Origin: Eudorina sp. 2006-703-Eu-15
Lineage: Eukaryota; Chlorophyta; Chlorophyceae; Chlamydomonadales; Volvocaceae
DNA length: 64,000 nucleotides
Assembly: GCA_003117195.1 (NCBI GenBank)
Contig: BDSI01000053.1
Coordinates: 516,457-580,456, forward strand
Direction: 5' to 3'
The notes below the pieces were generated by a model. The model did no database searches. It had not been told where the DNA came from and saw nothing but the letters and a program-made list of their open reading frames with translations. A program made the translations under genes and the position numbers. Each line of letters begins with the position of its first letter. Within the stretch, counting starts at the first letter, position 1. Below are positions 41,811-54,285 of the stretch, in pieces.

Positions 41811-44800
41811 ATGGACACTTACCAGCTTGACCCCCGATGGATAAAGCAGCCACAACAGCAGCAAGTTCAGCAGCAGATTGGAGTGTCTCAGCCGCAGACA
41901 CCGACTGGAGTTTCTCGCAACGGCTCGTTCGTTGGGAGAGATAACTCCTTTCGCCGGCCGCCCAGTCACCAAGACAGTTTCCGCAACGATGCCAGCTCTA
42001 TGTCCATCGTCTTCAACGCGAACTGGGTTAAGATCCTCAACCCCATAGGCGAAGGTGCATTTTCGCGTGTGTATGAGGGAATTTACACCAACCCGGACAC
42101 GCTTGAGGAGAGCGTGGTCGCTGTTAAGATTCTGAAAAAGAACATGCTCAAGCGAAGGTCAGACTGTCTTCGGTTCATCAAGGAGGCCAAAATCATGACC
42201 AAGATATGCCACAGGCGAGTTACACGCTGTGGCACGCCGCGTTGCACTTGAGGGGCGCGGCGCGTTGTGATTCAAGCCCTGCCTGGCGTGCTGGAGGGCC
42301 GAAACACAACATTTTTAGGTGACGATTACTATTCTGTACTGGTGCGGCATCGGCGGGGCCGTCCCGGGGGAGTGGGGCTCCGCCCACGCAAGCTGGCAGC
42401 GAACCACGCAGGGACGTGCTTGGCGCGGCCTTCGACTCGCCAGTCTCCTCTCGATATTTCAATTTCTCGGCCAACTACCAGCCGGCTCGTCGCAGCTCGG
42501 CACTGGGTCGTGTCAAAACTGATACCCTCTCGCTGTATCCGAGTTCCCTTGCACTCCTTGTCAAGAGGGTTTCTTAGGACGGTCGCTGCGCCGACGGCGC
42601 CCGGTACAGCGGTCCTCCTCCTCCTCCTCCGCAGCTGACGCAGCTGACGCCGTCGGGCGCGCCCTTCGTGGATCCGAAGGTGTTGGCCGGTGGAGGTGGA
42701 GGTGGAGGAGGGGGAAGGAGGACGGCTGGGAGGAGGCGGATGCGGAGGAGGAAGGGAGGAGGGGCCGAGGGAAGGAGGACGACAGGGGGAGGAGGCAGAG
42801 GAGGCGGAGGACCGAGGCACCCAGTCCACTAGAGACACGCCGCCGTGAGGCAGCAGAGGGCGAGGTGGTGGGGGTGGGACATGGGGGACATGAACTCACT
42901 ACAGGTCCTCCCACGCCGCGTTAGTAAACCAAACCAGTCAGATTGTCGTACGAGCTGCTGCCGCGGATAGGCTGCTCTCAGCAGCGCAGCCTGCCTGCGT
43001 CACATTCCGCGAGGCGCTACTGCCCACCCTTCTGCCCCGCCCCCTGGCGCTACTGCCCGCCACTGGAGCGTGTCCCTTCCCCCCGGGGGAGAGGGTTTCT
43101 CCTCGCTGGGTTTTCTCAATGCTCCGTTTGTCTGACCGACTCGGTTGTCCGTCTGTCGGTCTGTGGCCTGCCTGGCTCTGATCTGTCACCTCCGCAGGAA
43201 CATCGTGGCGTGCTACGGCATCGGCAAGTACGACGACGAGGACGAGCAGAACCCCGGCTCGCTGTTCATCGTACAGGAGCTGGTTCGCGGCGGGAACCTG
43301 CTGCACAAGGTGGGGGGATGAGGGGGGACGGGATGCGGGGTCGGGGCGGGGCGGGGGTTGTGTGTGTGGGACATTGGCAGGCATGTTGATTGTTGAAGCT
43401 GCGCTGCCGCCAGAGGAAAGGTACAGTACATCGGGATAGGTACAGTGCCGTACATCTCCAGCGCTGACAATACAGGGGGTGTCGGGGGTTGGGGGGATAC
43501 CGGTAGGTGGTGGTGATGGTGGTGGTGGTGGTGGTGGTGGTGGTAGTGAAAGAGTGTATGGAAGGGACGCGAAGGGGGGCCCGAGAAATGGGGTTAGGGG
43601 ACTGCCTGCGCAAGGGAGGACATGGGAACGCGCTTAGCCCGGCGCGGGTTCGTTCTTTTAGGGTTTATTTCTTTTTTCAATTTGCCCCGGCGCCGCGCCC
43701 ACTGTGGTTTGGGCACCCGTCACCCGGCACAGCGCAGCCAGTGGCTCCACCGGAAACCACACACACCTGGCTCTGGCCGTCGTCGTCGTCATGTCAGTTT
43801 CGGTCAACACCGTCAGCCGCGGCCCCCACGACTGTCGGACCCACCGAACGGCACAGAGCAGCCGAACTGGCTCGGGGTGGTGGTCTCGCCAAAGCCATCT
43901 GGAGCACTCCCTTAGACCAAGGCAACACTTCCAACCAAAGCATACACGCATATATACACACACACACACGCACACATACACACGGGCGGGTTTCATTTCT
44001 AAACACACACGCAGGACTTCGCTTCTCGCGGCTCAGTTATCTGTTACACACGCACACACAGACACACAGACACACACAGACACGCAGTGCTTTCTCACAC
44101 GCACACCACCCAGTTGTTTGGCAAACAATTGTCTGTTCCGGGCGCGGCAATGCCCCTCCACGTGACACACGCTCTCCACTCCCCAGCCACCGACCGACAG
44201 CTATCTCCCCACCCACCCAGCTCTCACCTTTTATGAACACCCCCGCCCACACACACTGCCGCAGGTCTACAAACAGATGCTCAACCGGCACAAGTGCGTG
44301 TACACCAGCGCCGAGGCGCTCGAGTGGCTGTGCGACGTGGCGGCCGGCATGCAGTACCTGCACTCCACCTCCGACATCAAACCCATGATCATCCACCGCG
44401 ACCTGAAGCTGGAGAACATCATGCTCATGCCGGACGAGGGACCCACGGGCACGGTGGCCAAGCTCGTCGATTTCGGGCTGCACAAGGTGGGTGGGTGCCT
44501 TGGGGTGGTGGGGCGGGAGGGAGGGAGGGACAGGGGAGGGGGGTATAGGAAATGGGTAGACATTGGGAGAGGGGGGAGAGCGGGGAGCGGAGAGGGGGCG
44601 GAGGATGTTTTGAAGCTGCGCTGCGGCCAGCGCGACGGTCCGATGAGATGAAGACGGGGCGGGAGAGGGGGCGGGCGGGCGGGTCGGGCAATCCGGCTGC
44701 CGTCTCCATTCTCCATTCTCCACCGTCTCCTCCTCGCTCAGGGGTCTGGCAGCCCGTCGCCGCAGTTGATCCACCAGCTGCGCACCGATGCCCACACCAG

Positions 44801-47800
44801 CAGGACCCACACACACCCCTGCGGGGCCCTATGGCGCGTTTGGAATTTCCTTACACGCCGGAAGCAGCAGCAGTAGCAGCAGCAGCAGCTGCAGCCCCGC
44901 TTCAATGTCTACCTGATTTCCCGTAATGCCCCCACCACCCCACCATCCCACCACCGCACCGCACCGCACCCCACCATCCCACCACCGCACCCCACCATCC
45001 AACCACCGCACCGCACCGCCCCGCAGGTGATTGACGACCGCATCAAGAAGGTCGTGAAGCGCGTCATGTCGGAGGCCAACATGGGCGGCATGCTCGTGCG
45101 GCGCCACATGCAGCAGCAGGCGGCGGACGGGGAGCTGGGCGAGGAGGAGGACGAGCTGGAGGCCGCCCTCGCGCAGCAGCGCAGGGAGCAGGCGGCCATG
45201 ATGATGGCCACCGCAGCAGGAAACGGCTCCGCCGCGGCCGCCGCCGCCGCCGCCGCTGGCGGCGGCGGCGGCGGCGCCTCCGGCGCCGCCAGCCCGACGG
45301 GCAGCGCCGGTGCCGCCGCGGGCTCGCGGCTGCGCCGCGCGGCGGGCGAGGGCGGCAGCGCGGCGACGATGCCGGCTGTGAGCGAGGACGGCGAGGAGGA
45401 GGAGTCGGGCGGCGGCGGCGACGGGGGCGCGGCGGCGGCGCAGGGCCAGGCGGCCGGCGGGCAGGATCAGCTGTCCCGCAACAGCTCGTTTTCGCGGTCG
45501 CCCCTGGGCCGCCCGGCGCAGCCGGCCATCCCGGAGGACGGTACGGCGGTGGAGGTGAGCGGGGCGCGGCGGCGGCGGGGCCTGGGCCGGGGCCTGGGGC
45601 GGCGGGGCTGTGCTCTTCTCAAGGGTTAGGTCGGTCTGCGGGGTATGGGGTTGATGCCGCGTTTTTGGTCCTCAGGTATCAGGTACCGGGGGGGGCTTCT
45701 CCTCGGCGCCGGAGGGGAGATTTACATGACCTCTCCAGGGATGGGGTCTCGCCCATCTAACTGCTTTCTGAGGCGCGGGCTTTCCTAAGGTTAACGATTG
45801 CGGTCTCCAACTCCCAGGCGGTTTCCGCACCCATGCACACACAGCGCGTGCCACGCACTCCTGTTCTGCCCGCCTAAAGAAACGCGCAGCGCGGGTTGGG
45901 TGTTGTCCCTCAACTTGTGGTGCGCCTGCCACGCCCGTCTGGCCTCGTGCCGGCCGGTTCGTCGGTTCGGGAGTAACCCTCCGTCGCCGCGTTAATTAAC
46001 GTCAGTTTCCGCTGCGTCCGACCATGACTCGCAAGCTGTGAACCGCGACCTCGGCGAAGTTTGAATGGACCTGACCCTGTTGAATATTAATTATATGTAG
46101 TGTATATAATAATGAAATGAGACCATGTCCACCTGACCCGAGCCGCCCCGACCTGACCTCTACCTAGACCTGGCCTTCCCGACGCGACCCGACGCGACCC
46201 GGCCCGACCTGACATCCCCCGCACAGGGCATCGCGCCACAAGACGCTGTTCGCCGGCTGCGCGCCCCGCCCAAGAAGCAGAACTCGATGCAGAAGCTGAT
46301 GGCCAAGATGAAGGAGATCAAACTGAGGGTCACCGGGAAGATGTCCGTTGAGGCCGTGGCGCCGGCAGACGCCACGCCGGCGGCGTCGGCGGGCACTGCC
46401 GCCGCCGCGGCGGCGGCGGCGGCGGCTCCAGGCGCCGCGGCGGGTCCGGCTGCAGCGACGGCTGTCGCCGCCGCCGCCAAGCCGGCGGCGAAGGACGACG
46501 ACGCCGGCCCGGGCGGGGATCTGAGTCCCGAGGCTCGTGACCGCCAGGCCAAGATGGCTCAGAACGAGGCGCTGCTCAATAAGATGATCCAGCAGCAGAA
46601 CTCGACGATGGCGGCGACCGAGAAGGCGCAGGTGGGGCGGGGGCGGGTGCTCGTGGCAGTTGGTTGGTCGGGTAGTGGGGATCAGGTGGTCGATCAGGTG
46701 GTTGATTAGGTGGTTGGTCGGGTGGTTGGTCGGGTGGTTGGGATGGGGCGAGCAGGAGGGTACTGGTGATTGGCGGGCTAGGATGGACTGCGCTGACTGG
46801 CTGCCAAAGCCAAGGGTCCGGTGGAGGAAGGGGCTGTACCAGGATCCAAGATCCAGGATCCAGCCGTGCGACGGCGTCCACTTCAGAAGGGCGGGTTGGG
46901 GTTGGGGGTTGGGGGGGGGAGAAGAGCGCTCCACTCCGCGTGGGATTCTCCGAGGCATGCGGGGGGACTGCGCTGCCGGCCGGCCCCTTCCACCGGCGCA
47001 CCCCGACTCGGCTGCGGGTTACCGGGCATCGGAAGACACGCCCGCCGAGAGCCGGAGGCCGAGTCCAGGAAAGGACAGGATTTCTCGCTGATTGCGGCCC
47101 ACCCAGCCACCCGCTCGGCCCACCCACCCGGCCCCCTACCCCACCCAGATCATGGACGACCTTGGCATTATGACGGGGCCGGCCGCCTCGGAGAAGAAGC
47201 GGGCGCCGCCTCGTCGTGCGGTCACCTGGGTGAACGAAGTGAGGTGCGTTGGGGCGGGGGTGAGGGGAGGGGGAGGGGGAGGGCCGCGGCTGTGAGCTGC
47301 TGCTGAGAGCGCCGCAGCGGGCGGGGTTGGGGGGGGTGGGCGCCGCTGCTACTGCCGATGCCGATGCGACTGCTGCTACTGCTGCTACTGCTGATGCTAC
47401 AGGTTTGCCAAGGCTGATGCCGATGTTGATCCTGCAAACCTCTGTTCGGGATCATGTGATACGTCTTTATTTGATTATGTCTCGCTGTGTGTGTAACAGA
47501 GGGTGCAGGTGTCCTTTGTGTGGCATGGGCCCTTTTTATTGTAAGTGTGCAAAATAAGACGAGACCGGTCGGTCTGGTCGCCTGTCAAGGTGGCGCACTG
47601 TACGACATCACCCGCCGTACTGCTGCTGCCGTGCTGACTGCCGTACAGGTATAACCTGACGGAGGCGGTCGGCTCCTGGGCCTACATGGCGCCCGAGGTG
47701 GTGCTCGGCCAGCCGTACAACGAGAAGGTTGACGTGTTCAGCTTTGGCGTCATTCTGTTTGAGGTGCTGAACCGGAAGCTGATGTTGGTGGACGAGATCA

Positions 47801-48657
47801 AGAACGACCCGCGCAAGGACGCGCAGGTGGGGGTGTGGGGCTGGGGCTGGGTGGCAGTTTGCGGCCCCGGGGCGGCCTCTGCCCTCCTGCCGGCCCTGCC
47901 ACAGGCGACAGGGCGCAAGGGGTGCAGGCCGCCGGCCGGCGCTTGGTCTGTGCGTGCGATGGGTGCGGCCAGGTCTCACGTTTCCAGGGAGGGGCCTTGA
48001 CACCCCACCGCGCCCCCTACCCCCCGCCCCCGGGTTTATTTCTTTTGGCAATGTAACCCCCAACCCCAACCCCCCCCCACACACACGCATACATTGTCCT
48101 TCGAAATGCCCGCTGTCCCCCCCATGTCCCAAGGCCTCTATGTCTTCACCACCGCCGCACCCTGTCGTACCGTGTCGTACAACATCGTAAAACATCGGAC
48201 ACTGCGCGCATCCGCAGGCCTATGCGGAGCGTGTGGCCCGTGGCTTCCGTCCCGAGATCCCCCGCCGGTGGCCGGACCCGTTGCGGGAGCTCATCAGCAT
48301 GTGCTGGGCGCAGGTGGGTGGGTTAGCGACCCGTGGGTCTGTTTCCGTACATCCGCCCCGGTGGGATGAGGGGAGGATGAGGGGAGGGGGGAGCTGCACT
48401 GCCGCCGTCGTCTTCCATCCCGACTGTCGGGGGTTGTCGGTTTGGTGATCTGTACTGCAGGCTTGGGGACATGTTTGTTTTGCGAATGTTGACAGCCCTG
48501 GGAGGATGAGGGGCGGGGGGAGATGCGTTTCCGAGTTTATCGCTGTCTGGATTGATGTGAAGGGGGGTAGCTGCGTCGGGGGCCGTGGCGGGGCACATGA
48601 AGAAAGCAGCGCGTGTGGGTGTCTGTATGTGTGTTTAATGTTTGACCCACCCACCCA

Positions 48658-48744
<87 letters not shown>

Positions 48745-49238
48745 AGGCAGGCAGAACAGGAGTGCGTGACATGCGAGGGGCCCAGTGGCGCCCAATAGTT
48801 TGCCCGTATGCGCATATAATATACCCATTGCCCGACCCATATAATAAATAAAAGGCTGCGGTGTCGGAAGAACGCTGTTGATTTGGCGCGCTGTTGGTGT
48901 CGCGGCGTCGCGGAAGACTACCAGCTGCTGCGGGTCGGCAGCCTTGGCCACACAGACTCACACCACAATGCTGTGCGTGCGTGCGATCCTCTCGTTGTTA
49001 CCCACGTGCAAGCAAAACGCCGTGTGTGTGTGTGGTATCTGTCTGTATCCAATGTCCCCATCCCTCGGCCTAACCCCCCCTGCCCCCCTGCCCCCATCCC
49101 CTCGGCCCTCCCCTCCAGGACCCGCACATGCGGCCCAACTTCACGGCGGTGGTGGACATGCTGGAGGAGATCGTGAGCAGCGGCTGTGTCTCCAAACTGG
49201 ACATCATGTACTGGAGCCGTCCCGGGGGCTTCGCCTGA
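41811..49238 (+). CDS. TKL/MAP3K-like protein kinase with activation-loop insertion
   Basis: Nine exons: 41811-42214, 43198-43309, 44265-44486, 45027-45554, 46227-46631, 47149-47243, 47649-47826, 48218-48313 and 49119-49238. They encode 719 residues and all phases agree. The N-terminus is Gln/Ser-rich. Kinase motifs in order: glycine loop GEGAFSRVYEG (80-90), VAVK lysine 106, HRDLKLEN with catalytic D218, DFG at 241-243, MAPE ending at E605, DVFSFGVILFEVL (alpha-F region), then CW and RP (DPHMRPNF) near the end. The residues needed for catalysis are present. The order and GSWAYMAPEV/DVFSFGVILFE resemble plant Raf-like/MAP3K-type (TKL) kinases. About 340 residues coded by exons 4-6 lie between DFG and MAPE, made of charged helices and Ala/Gly runs. 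Intron 1 starts with GC, not GT (CACAG|GCGAGT). Substrate unknown; probably cytosolic. Confidence 0.9.
43504..43552 (+). repeat. (GGT)n microsatellite
   Basis: About a dozen GGT units with one GAT in kinase intron 2. Confidence 0.95.
43646..43683 (+). mobile_element. 5'-truncated copy of the 57-58 bp mobile repeat
   Basis: GGGTTCGTTCTTTTAGGGTT and a T-rich tail match the right part of the elements at 26076-26133 and 33355-33411. The left part is missing. Imperfect GCCCGGCGC-like sequence flanks it on both sides. A still shorter piece may lie at 48031-48057. 5' truncation would fit retroposition. Confidence 0.45.
48661..48739 (+). repeat. (TG)n microsatellite with adjoining repeat module
   Basis: About 39 TG units in kinase intron 8, directly followed by TTATTTAGGCAGGCAGAACA and the rest of the module that also follows TG arrays elsewhere in the window. 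Confidence 0.95.
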
Positions 49239-49363
49239 GAGGGAGGGAGAGAGGGAGGGAGGGAGAAGGAGGCAGGGAGGGATGAACAGCTGGAGGGAGG
49301 GAGGGCAGGGAGGGAGAGACAGAGCGCGCGCGAGACAGAGGTTATTTAAAGGCGCCAGCCCTC

Positions 49364-49368
49364 TGTAA
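49364..49368 (+). other. Candidate polyadenylation signal (TGTAA)
   Basis: TGTAA lies 126 bases past the kinase stop codon, after a GGGA-rich 3' UTR. Confidence 0.55.
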
Positions 49369-49712
49369 GTGCGTAAGAGAGATTGAGTGGGTGTGGGTGT
49401 TCGTCAGCAGATGACTCAAGCCGCGTGCGTCGGGCGGGGGGGTGAACCCAACCTTTGCGTGCTTCGTCGTGCGTTGTGGGTTGAGGCGACCTGGGTGGGT
49501 TGGCGGATGCGCGCAGGGGTGGAGCGGGGGTGAGGTGGAGTGGGGGTGGGCTGGAGTGGGGTGGGTGGGATGGGTGGGGGTGGAGCGGGTGTGTGTGGTG
49601 GGGGACCGACGGGCATGGGGTACGGCATGTGTTGTCAGTGTTACGTCACCGTACGGACCTGTACGGACCACCCCTTTCGCGTAGCTGTTGAGACGAGTGC
49701 ACGTCGCCGCTA

Positions 49713-49880
49713 ATGTCGTACGGGGTGTCCGTCGCCGCTGGTGTCGTGCAGGGTGTCCGTCGCCGCTGCTGTCGTACAGGGTGTCCGTCGCTGCTGGTGT
49801 CGTACAGGGTGTCCGTCGCCGCTGGTGTCGTACAGGGTGTCCGTCGCCGCTGGTGTCGTACAGGGTGTCTGTCGCCATCC
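49713..49880 (+). repeat. 28-bp tandem repeat, about six copies
   Basis: Units of GTCGTACAGGGTGTCCGTCG plus CCGCTGGT with single-base variants, 475 bases past the kinase stop. Confidence 0.92.
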
Positions 49881-52800
49881 ATCCTGGCCTCCGTTTGGGT
49901 CGCGCCGGCAGCGGCCGCGGCTTCATTTTCTCGCGCGATTGGTATTGTTACTAAGATGTATTTGTACTCGCGGCTATCCTTTTTCTTCTCTTGTGGTGGC
50001 GGCGAAAGACGGGCCGAGACAGACGGTTAGGAGCGCGGTGGCAGTCGTTTCTGCGCCCTGCCGGAAGGGACCGAACCGGTCCGACCGATGGAGGGGCGGC
50101 GGCAGCCCCCGGGGCGGAAGGCCCTCGGGCCACATGAAGCCACATGAACAAGGTTAATGATCATTCTCACCTACAATTTAAAGAGAACAAGGGGGCATCT
50201 CGGACTGCTTAGATGTACCTCTCAAGCAAGATGACGCAAGGGGGCAGACGCCAGGGCAGACGAGCTACTAGTACGGTACATGTACGGTACGGGCAGTACT
50301 CTGCGGATGCACCCAGCCCCGGGCCCCCAGAACCCGCTCCGGGAGAGGTCCCCTCGGGGTTCTCGCCCCTCTCGAGACGAGGACGCTACGGTTGGATTCG
50401 GTTACGCGAATCCGTCGCTTGGTTTGTCGGTTGGTTGGTTGGTTGGTTGGTCAATGGCCGTACCAGGGTGCGCGACCTGCATGCGCGCGTCCCCCGGGTG
50501 TGGGCGGAGCTGTGGGGTGTGGTTGGTTAATTGGTTGGTGGTTTATGGTTGGTGGTTAGTACTTTGGCGCATGTCTTTCCCTTGCCGCATTTTGCACCGG
50601 ATGGCCCCTGGGAGCTCCTGGGCCAAGTGTGCGGAAGACGGAGGGGGAGAGGACGCGGCGGATGCAGATCGGGTCGAGGTGGTTTCCTGGGGATGGCGTT
50701 GGGGTTGGGGCTGGGGTCGGCAAGCCCACGTTCAGCCGGAGAGAAGCGCCGCAACGGCGACGGCGGGCGTTGTGTGTGCTTGTGTGTGCTGGCGTATGTG
50801 TGTAAAAGAGAACTGAGCCGCGTGTGCGTGTGTGTAATTAGGTGGGGGAGAGGTCACTTGGACGGGAGGGGAGGGTGAGGCCTCGGCCGCTCATACGACC
50901 GTTCCGAGGCGTTCCAGGGGGGAGGGGGGAAGGTGGAGGTGGCGCACCCGACCACATGCCATGGTGGTTGTTTCCTCCCCTTCGTCACCTCCAGTCGCTC
51001 GGAGGCAGACGGCTTGAGAGAGAGGAGGGGGGGGGGCGCCCTGGGCGGAGCCGGGGCGGGCCGCCCGCGGTGGCGGCGGCGGTGGCAAATAAAGGGGGAG
51101 TGGGGGTATCTATGCGCGTGTGTGTGTGTGTGCGTGTGTGTATGTATGAAAACGACTGAGCCGCGAGGAGCGGAGCGCAACCCAGCGCGCGCGTGTGGGT
51201 GGGTGGGTGGGGTGGGTGGGTGGGGTGGGTGGGTGGGGTGGGTGGGTGGGGTAGGGGGTGGGGGGGTGGGGAGTGGACCCGCAGGTGTGCGGGTGTGGAC
51301 GAGGAAGCGGACGCGGACCGGCGGACGGCCCATCATCCACCATCGCGAATTCACGAATTCATTCTCTGTTATGTTCTGTTTGGGGGGGAGCTCTCTTTCG
51401 GCGCTGCTGGGAGGTGTGATGGGCGTCGGTGGTGACCCGGTGTGCAGGTGTGTGTGTGTGTGTGTCTGTGTGTGTGTGTGTGTGTTTTGTACGACGACTC
51501 GCTGTCGTACAGGGGGTTGCCGCTGTCGGTCTCGAGCCTCCGTATTCATGAAGCGGACTGGATGGATGATGGGGCAGACGGACATACCGAGGCACTGACT
51601 GACTGACTGACAGAGTGATTCGACTGGCTGACTGAATGATTCATCTATGCGGTGGCTTGGCGGTGAGCGCTCGGATCGGATCTGATCGGATCTCATCGGA
51701 TCTGATTGGATCGGATCTGACCTGGCCACGGCTATTCACGGTTCTGACCTGGGGTGATTCCCCGAAAGCCTGACACACCCCGCAAGAGGGGCTGTTCCGG
51801 GGGCGTTCGTATCCCCGCGTGTGTGTGTGTGTGTTTCTGCGTCATCTGCGTCATCTGCGGTAAAGAAAATCGCGCAAGTGGTGGTGGTGGTGGCGGTGGT
51901 GGTGGTGGTGGAAGTGTGTGTGGGTGGGTGGGAGGGAGGGGCTTGCTCGCCTCGCGCAAGGCGCCCGCAGCAGCAGCGGCGGCGGGGGGTCCCCTGGAGG
52001 AGTCGCCCAGCGGGATGTTGGGGAGGAGGAGGAAGGATCCGAAAGGGTCAAGAAGGGGCTGAGAAGGGGGTGAGAAGTCGATTTCGAAGGGGCCCCGCCG
52101 CTGCCGCCCGTGTGTATGTGTGTGTGTGTGTCCAAATAAGAGTGTTTCCCCTACCCAACGGTCTGGGGGCCCCTCGCCCGCCCCCGTCTGCGCCACGAAA
52201 CCACACGTCCTTCCGCTCCGCTCCGTCCTGGCCATCTCGCGCCGGGCCTGCCCGCCTGGCCGTCTGTCGGTGCCGTGGCGCGCTGTGCTGTGCTGTGCTG
52301 TGTAGGTCTTTAGGCCTGCCCAGCGCCGTCTGGCCGAGCAGCTGCTCTTTTTTGGTGCAAAGTATGTGGGGGGCGGGAGGCGGGTTGGCAGCGGGGGAGG
52401 AGGGGACGGTGCGCCGGAGGTGGTGGCTCGCGGCCGTCGTCGGGCCTTTTCGTGGTGGTCACGTCTTCGACGCACTGCTTTCGTGTTTTCCACGTTTCTT
52501 GTGGAGGGGGGACGACCCACGACGCTGGCGGGGGGTGGTGTCCAGGGAAGTGCACTGTACTGCAGACGTGGTTTTGCGGACGGCTTTTTGCCGTACAGCG
52601 ACCACCCATCCCGACCCGACCCGGTGGAGATGCGGGGAGGGGCGGGGGGAAGGAAGCCTCGTGGGGGCTGGTCGGGGGCGGAGAGAGGGGGCTGTAGGGG
52701 GCAGGTGGGGGCTGTCCGGGTGGGTCAGCTGCTGAGGGCATCTGCAGCCGTCTGGGTGCGCATCCGCCCTCGGCCCTCTGCCCCCCGCCCTCTGCCCTCC

Positions 52801-54185
52801 CCCTCTTGTTGTAATCCTGGGCCGCGAGTCAAGAGGCCGGCGGCGGCAACTGTCTCTGTCTCTGTCTCTATGTGGGGGTGTGTGTGTACCGGAGGTGGTG
52901 GTTTCGCGGCGCGTGTGCTTTATCGAGAAGCGCTCATCGATCGATTTTTGAAAACGCGGTTTTGCTGTAGAAGCTCTGGAGGGAGGGAGCGAGCGAGTGA
53001 GCGGAGAGCACTGAGGGCAGCGACGGTGGGCCGGCTGCGGATGTACGGCAGGGGGCAAGAGGTTGGGAGGGTTTCGGAGCGGGGGGCGGAAGCGGAGAGG
53101 GAGTGACGGGGGGAGGGGAAGGGGGGGGAGGGGAGGGACGATCCGGAAGTGCGGCCCGCCGCGAGCCAATGCCCGGGGGTCTTTGGGTCGCCCCCGGCCC
53201 CCCCTCAGAAGGCCCCCCGAGACCCTCCGCCGCGGGGATGTCCATCCCCCCTCAGCTCGTTGATGGCGTTGAAGGGCATATATAGTCGGGAAGGCGGCAA
53301 GGACCCAGCCTTGACCGTAGTACGAGTATGGCATTTGTACTGCAACAACGGCACTGCTGCTGCGCCGTTGCACGGCGCCCCTCCGCGTCTCATCTTTTGT
53401 GTCCATGTAACTGTGTGCATATTTCTGATTCAGGAGCAGTTCAGTTTTTCCCCTCCCTCGCTCCAGGGGGGGGATTGTGGCCTTCCTCGTCGCACATTCG
53501 CAGCAGCAGCCTCCGCGTCGGCTGGTGACGGTAACATCGGGATGCGGCATCAGGATGCGGATTACCCTTCCGCGCCCCCATGGATCGGTCAGGACCCTCT
53601 GACCACCTAGAGACCACCTGATCAATGAGGGTTAGGGCCTTGGGCGGATGAGGGGTGGGGGGGGGCACTGGGCAGCGCCGACAGCGGGGGCCGGGGTCGT
53701 TTTGATCTGTGTGTGTTTAGATAAGAGACCCGCCCGACCCAAACCGAGCACCAAGCAAGATCTGTGTGTGTGGGGGGGGGAGAGGGGGGAGGGTTGGCGG
53801 CAGCCCTGACAGCGCGCGGCCGGTGAGTGAGAGGGCTGCGGGGGAGGGATTGGGAGGACGGGCAGCATACGGGTCGTGAGGGCTGCGCGGGTTCGGGGGC
53901 GGGCCAAAACGAGCCAAACATCCGGGCATCCACCCCGCACAAGGAGGGCGCGGCGGGGGTTGTGTTGGGATGGTGTTGGCGGTAGCGGTAGCGGGCGCGG
54001 AGGTAGCTATTGTTGTTGCAACGCGAGGTGCATGGATAGCGCAGGGGCAGCTTCTGCTGGGGGCCGTTTGATGCTTGTTTGAAAAGGTTTGGTCGTTTGT
54101 GCGAGTTGTGGTCCAGGCCTCAGCGCCCATCGCATTCGATGGCGTTTTCATTCAGCCTCGTCCAGTCAGGCTATGGGCGAATTGA

Positions 54186-54285
54186 ATGAATGAGTCAATG
54201 AATGAACGTTACAGCGGACCCCGAAAAGGGATCAACGGTGCACACCAGGGCAAGCCCCAGCAGGCCCCACCGGGGACACGTCTCA
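54186..54285 (-). repeat. Dispersed retroposon-like tail, copy 4 (longest)
   Basis: Reverse complement matches the first 66 bases of the window (TGCTGGGGCTTGCCCTGG, CCCTTTTCGGGGTCC, TGTAACGTTCATTC) and continues into CATT-type repeats (CATTCATTGACTCATTCATT). Confidence 0.6.

Noticed and set aside
52459..53625. 388-codon minus-strand open frame
   Set aside because: Composition is Arg/Pro-rich, typical of antisense GC-rich DNA. No domain or consistent splice partner was found.
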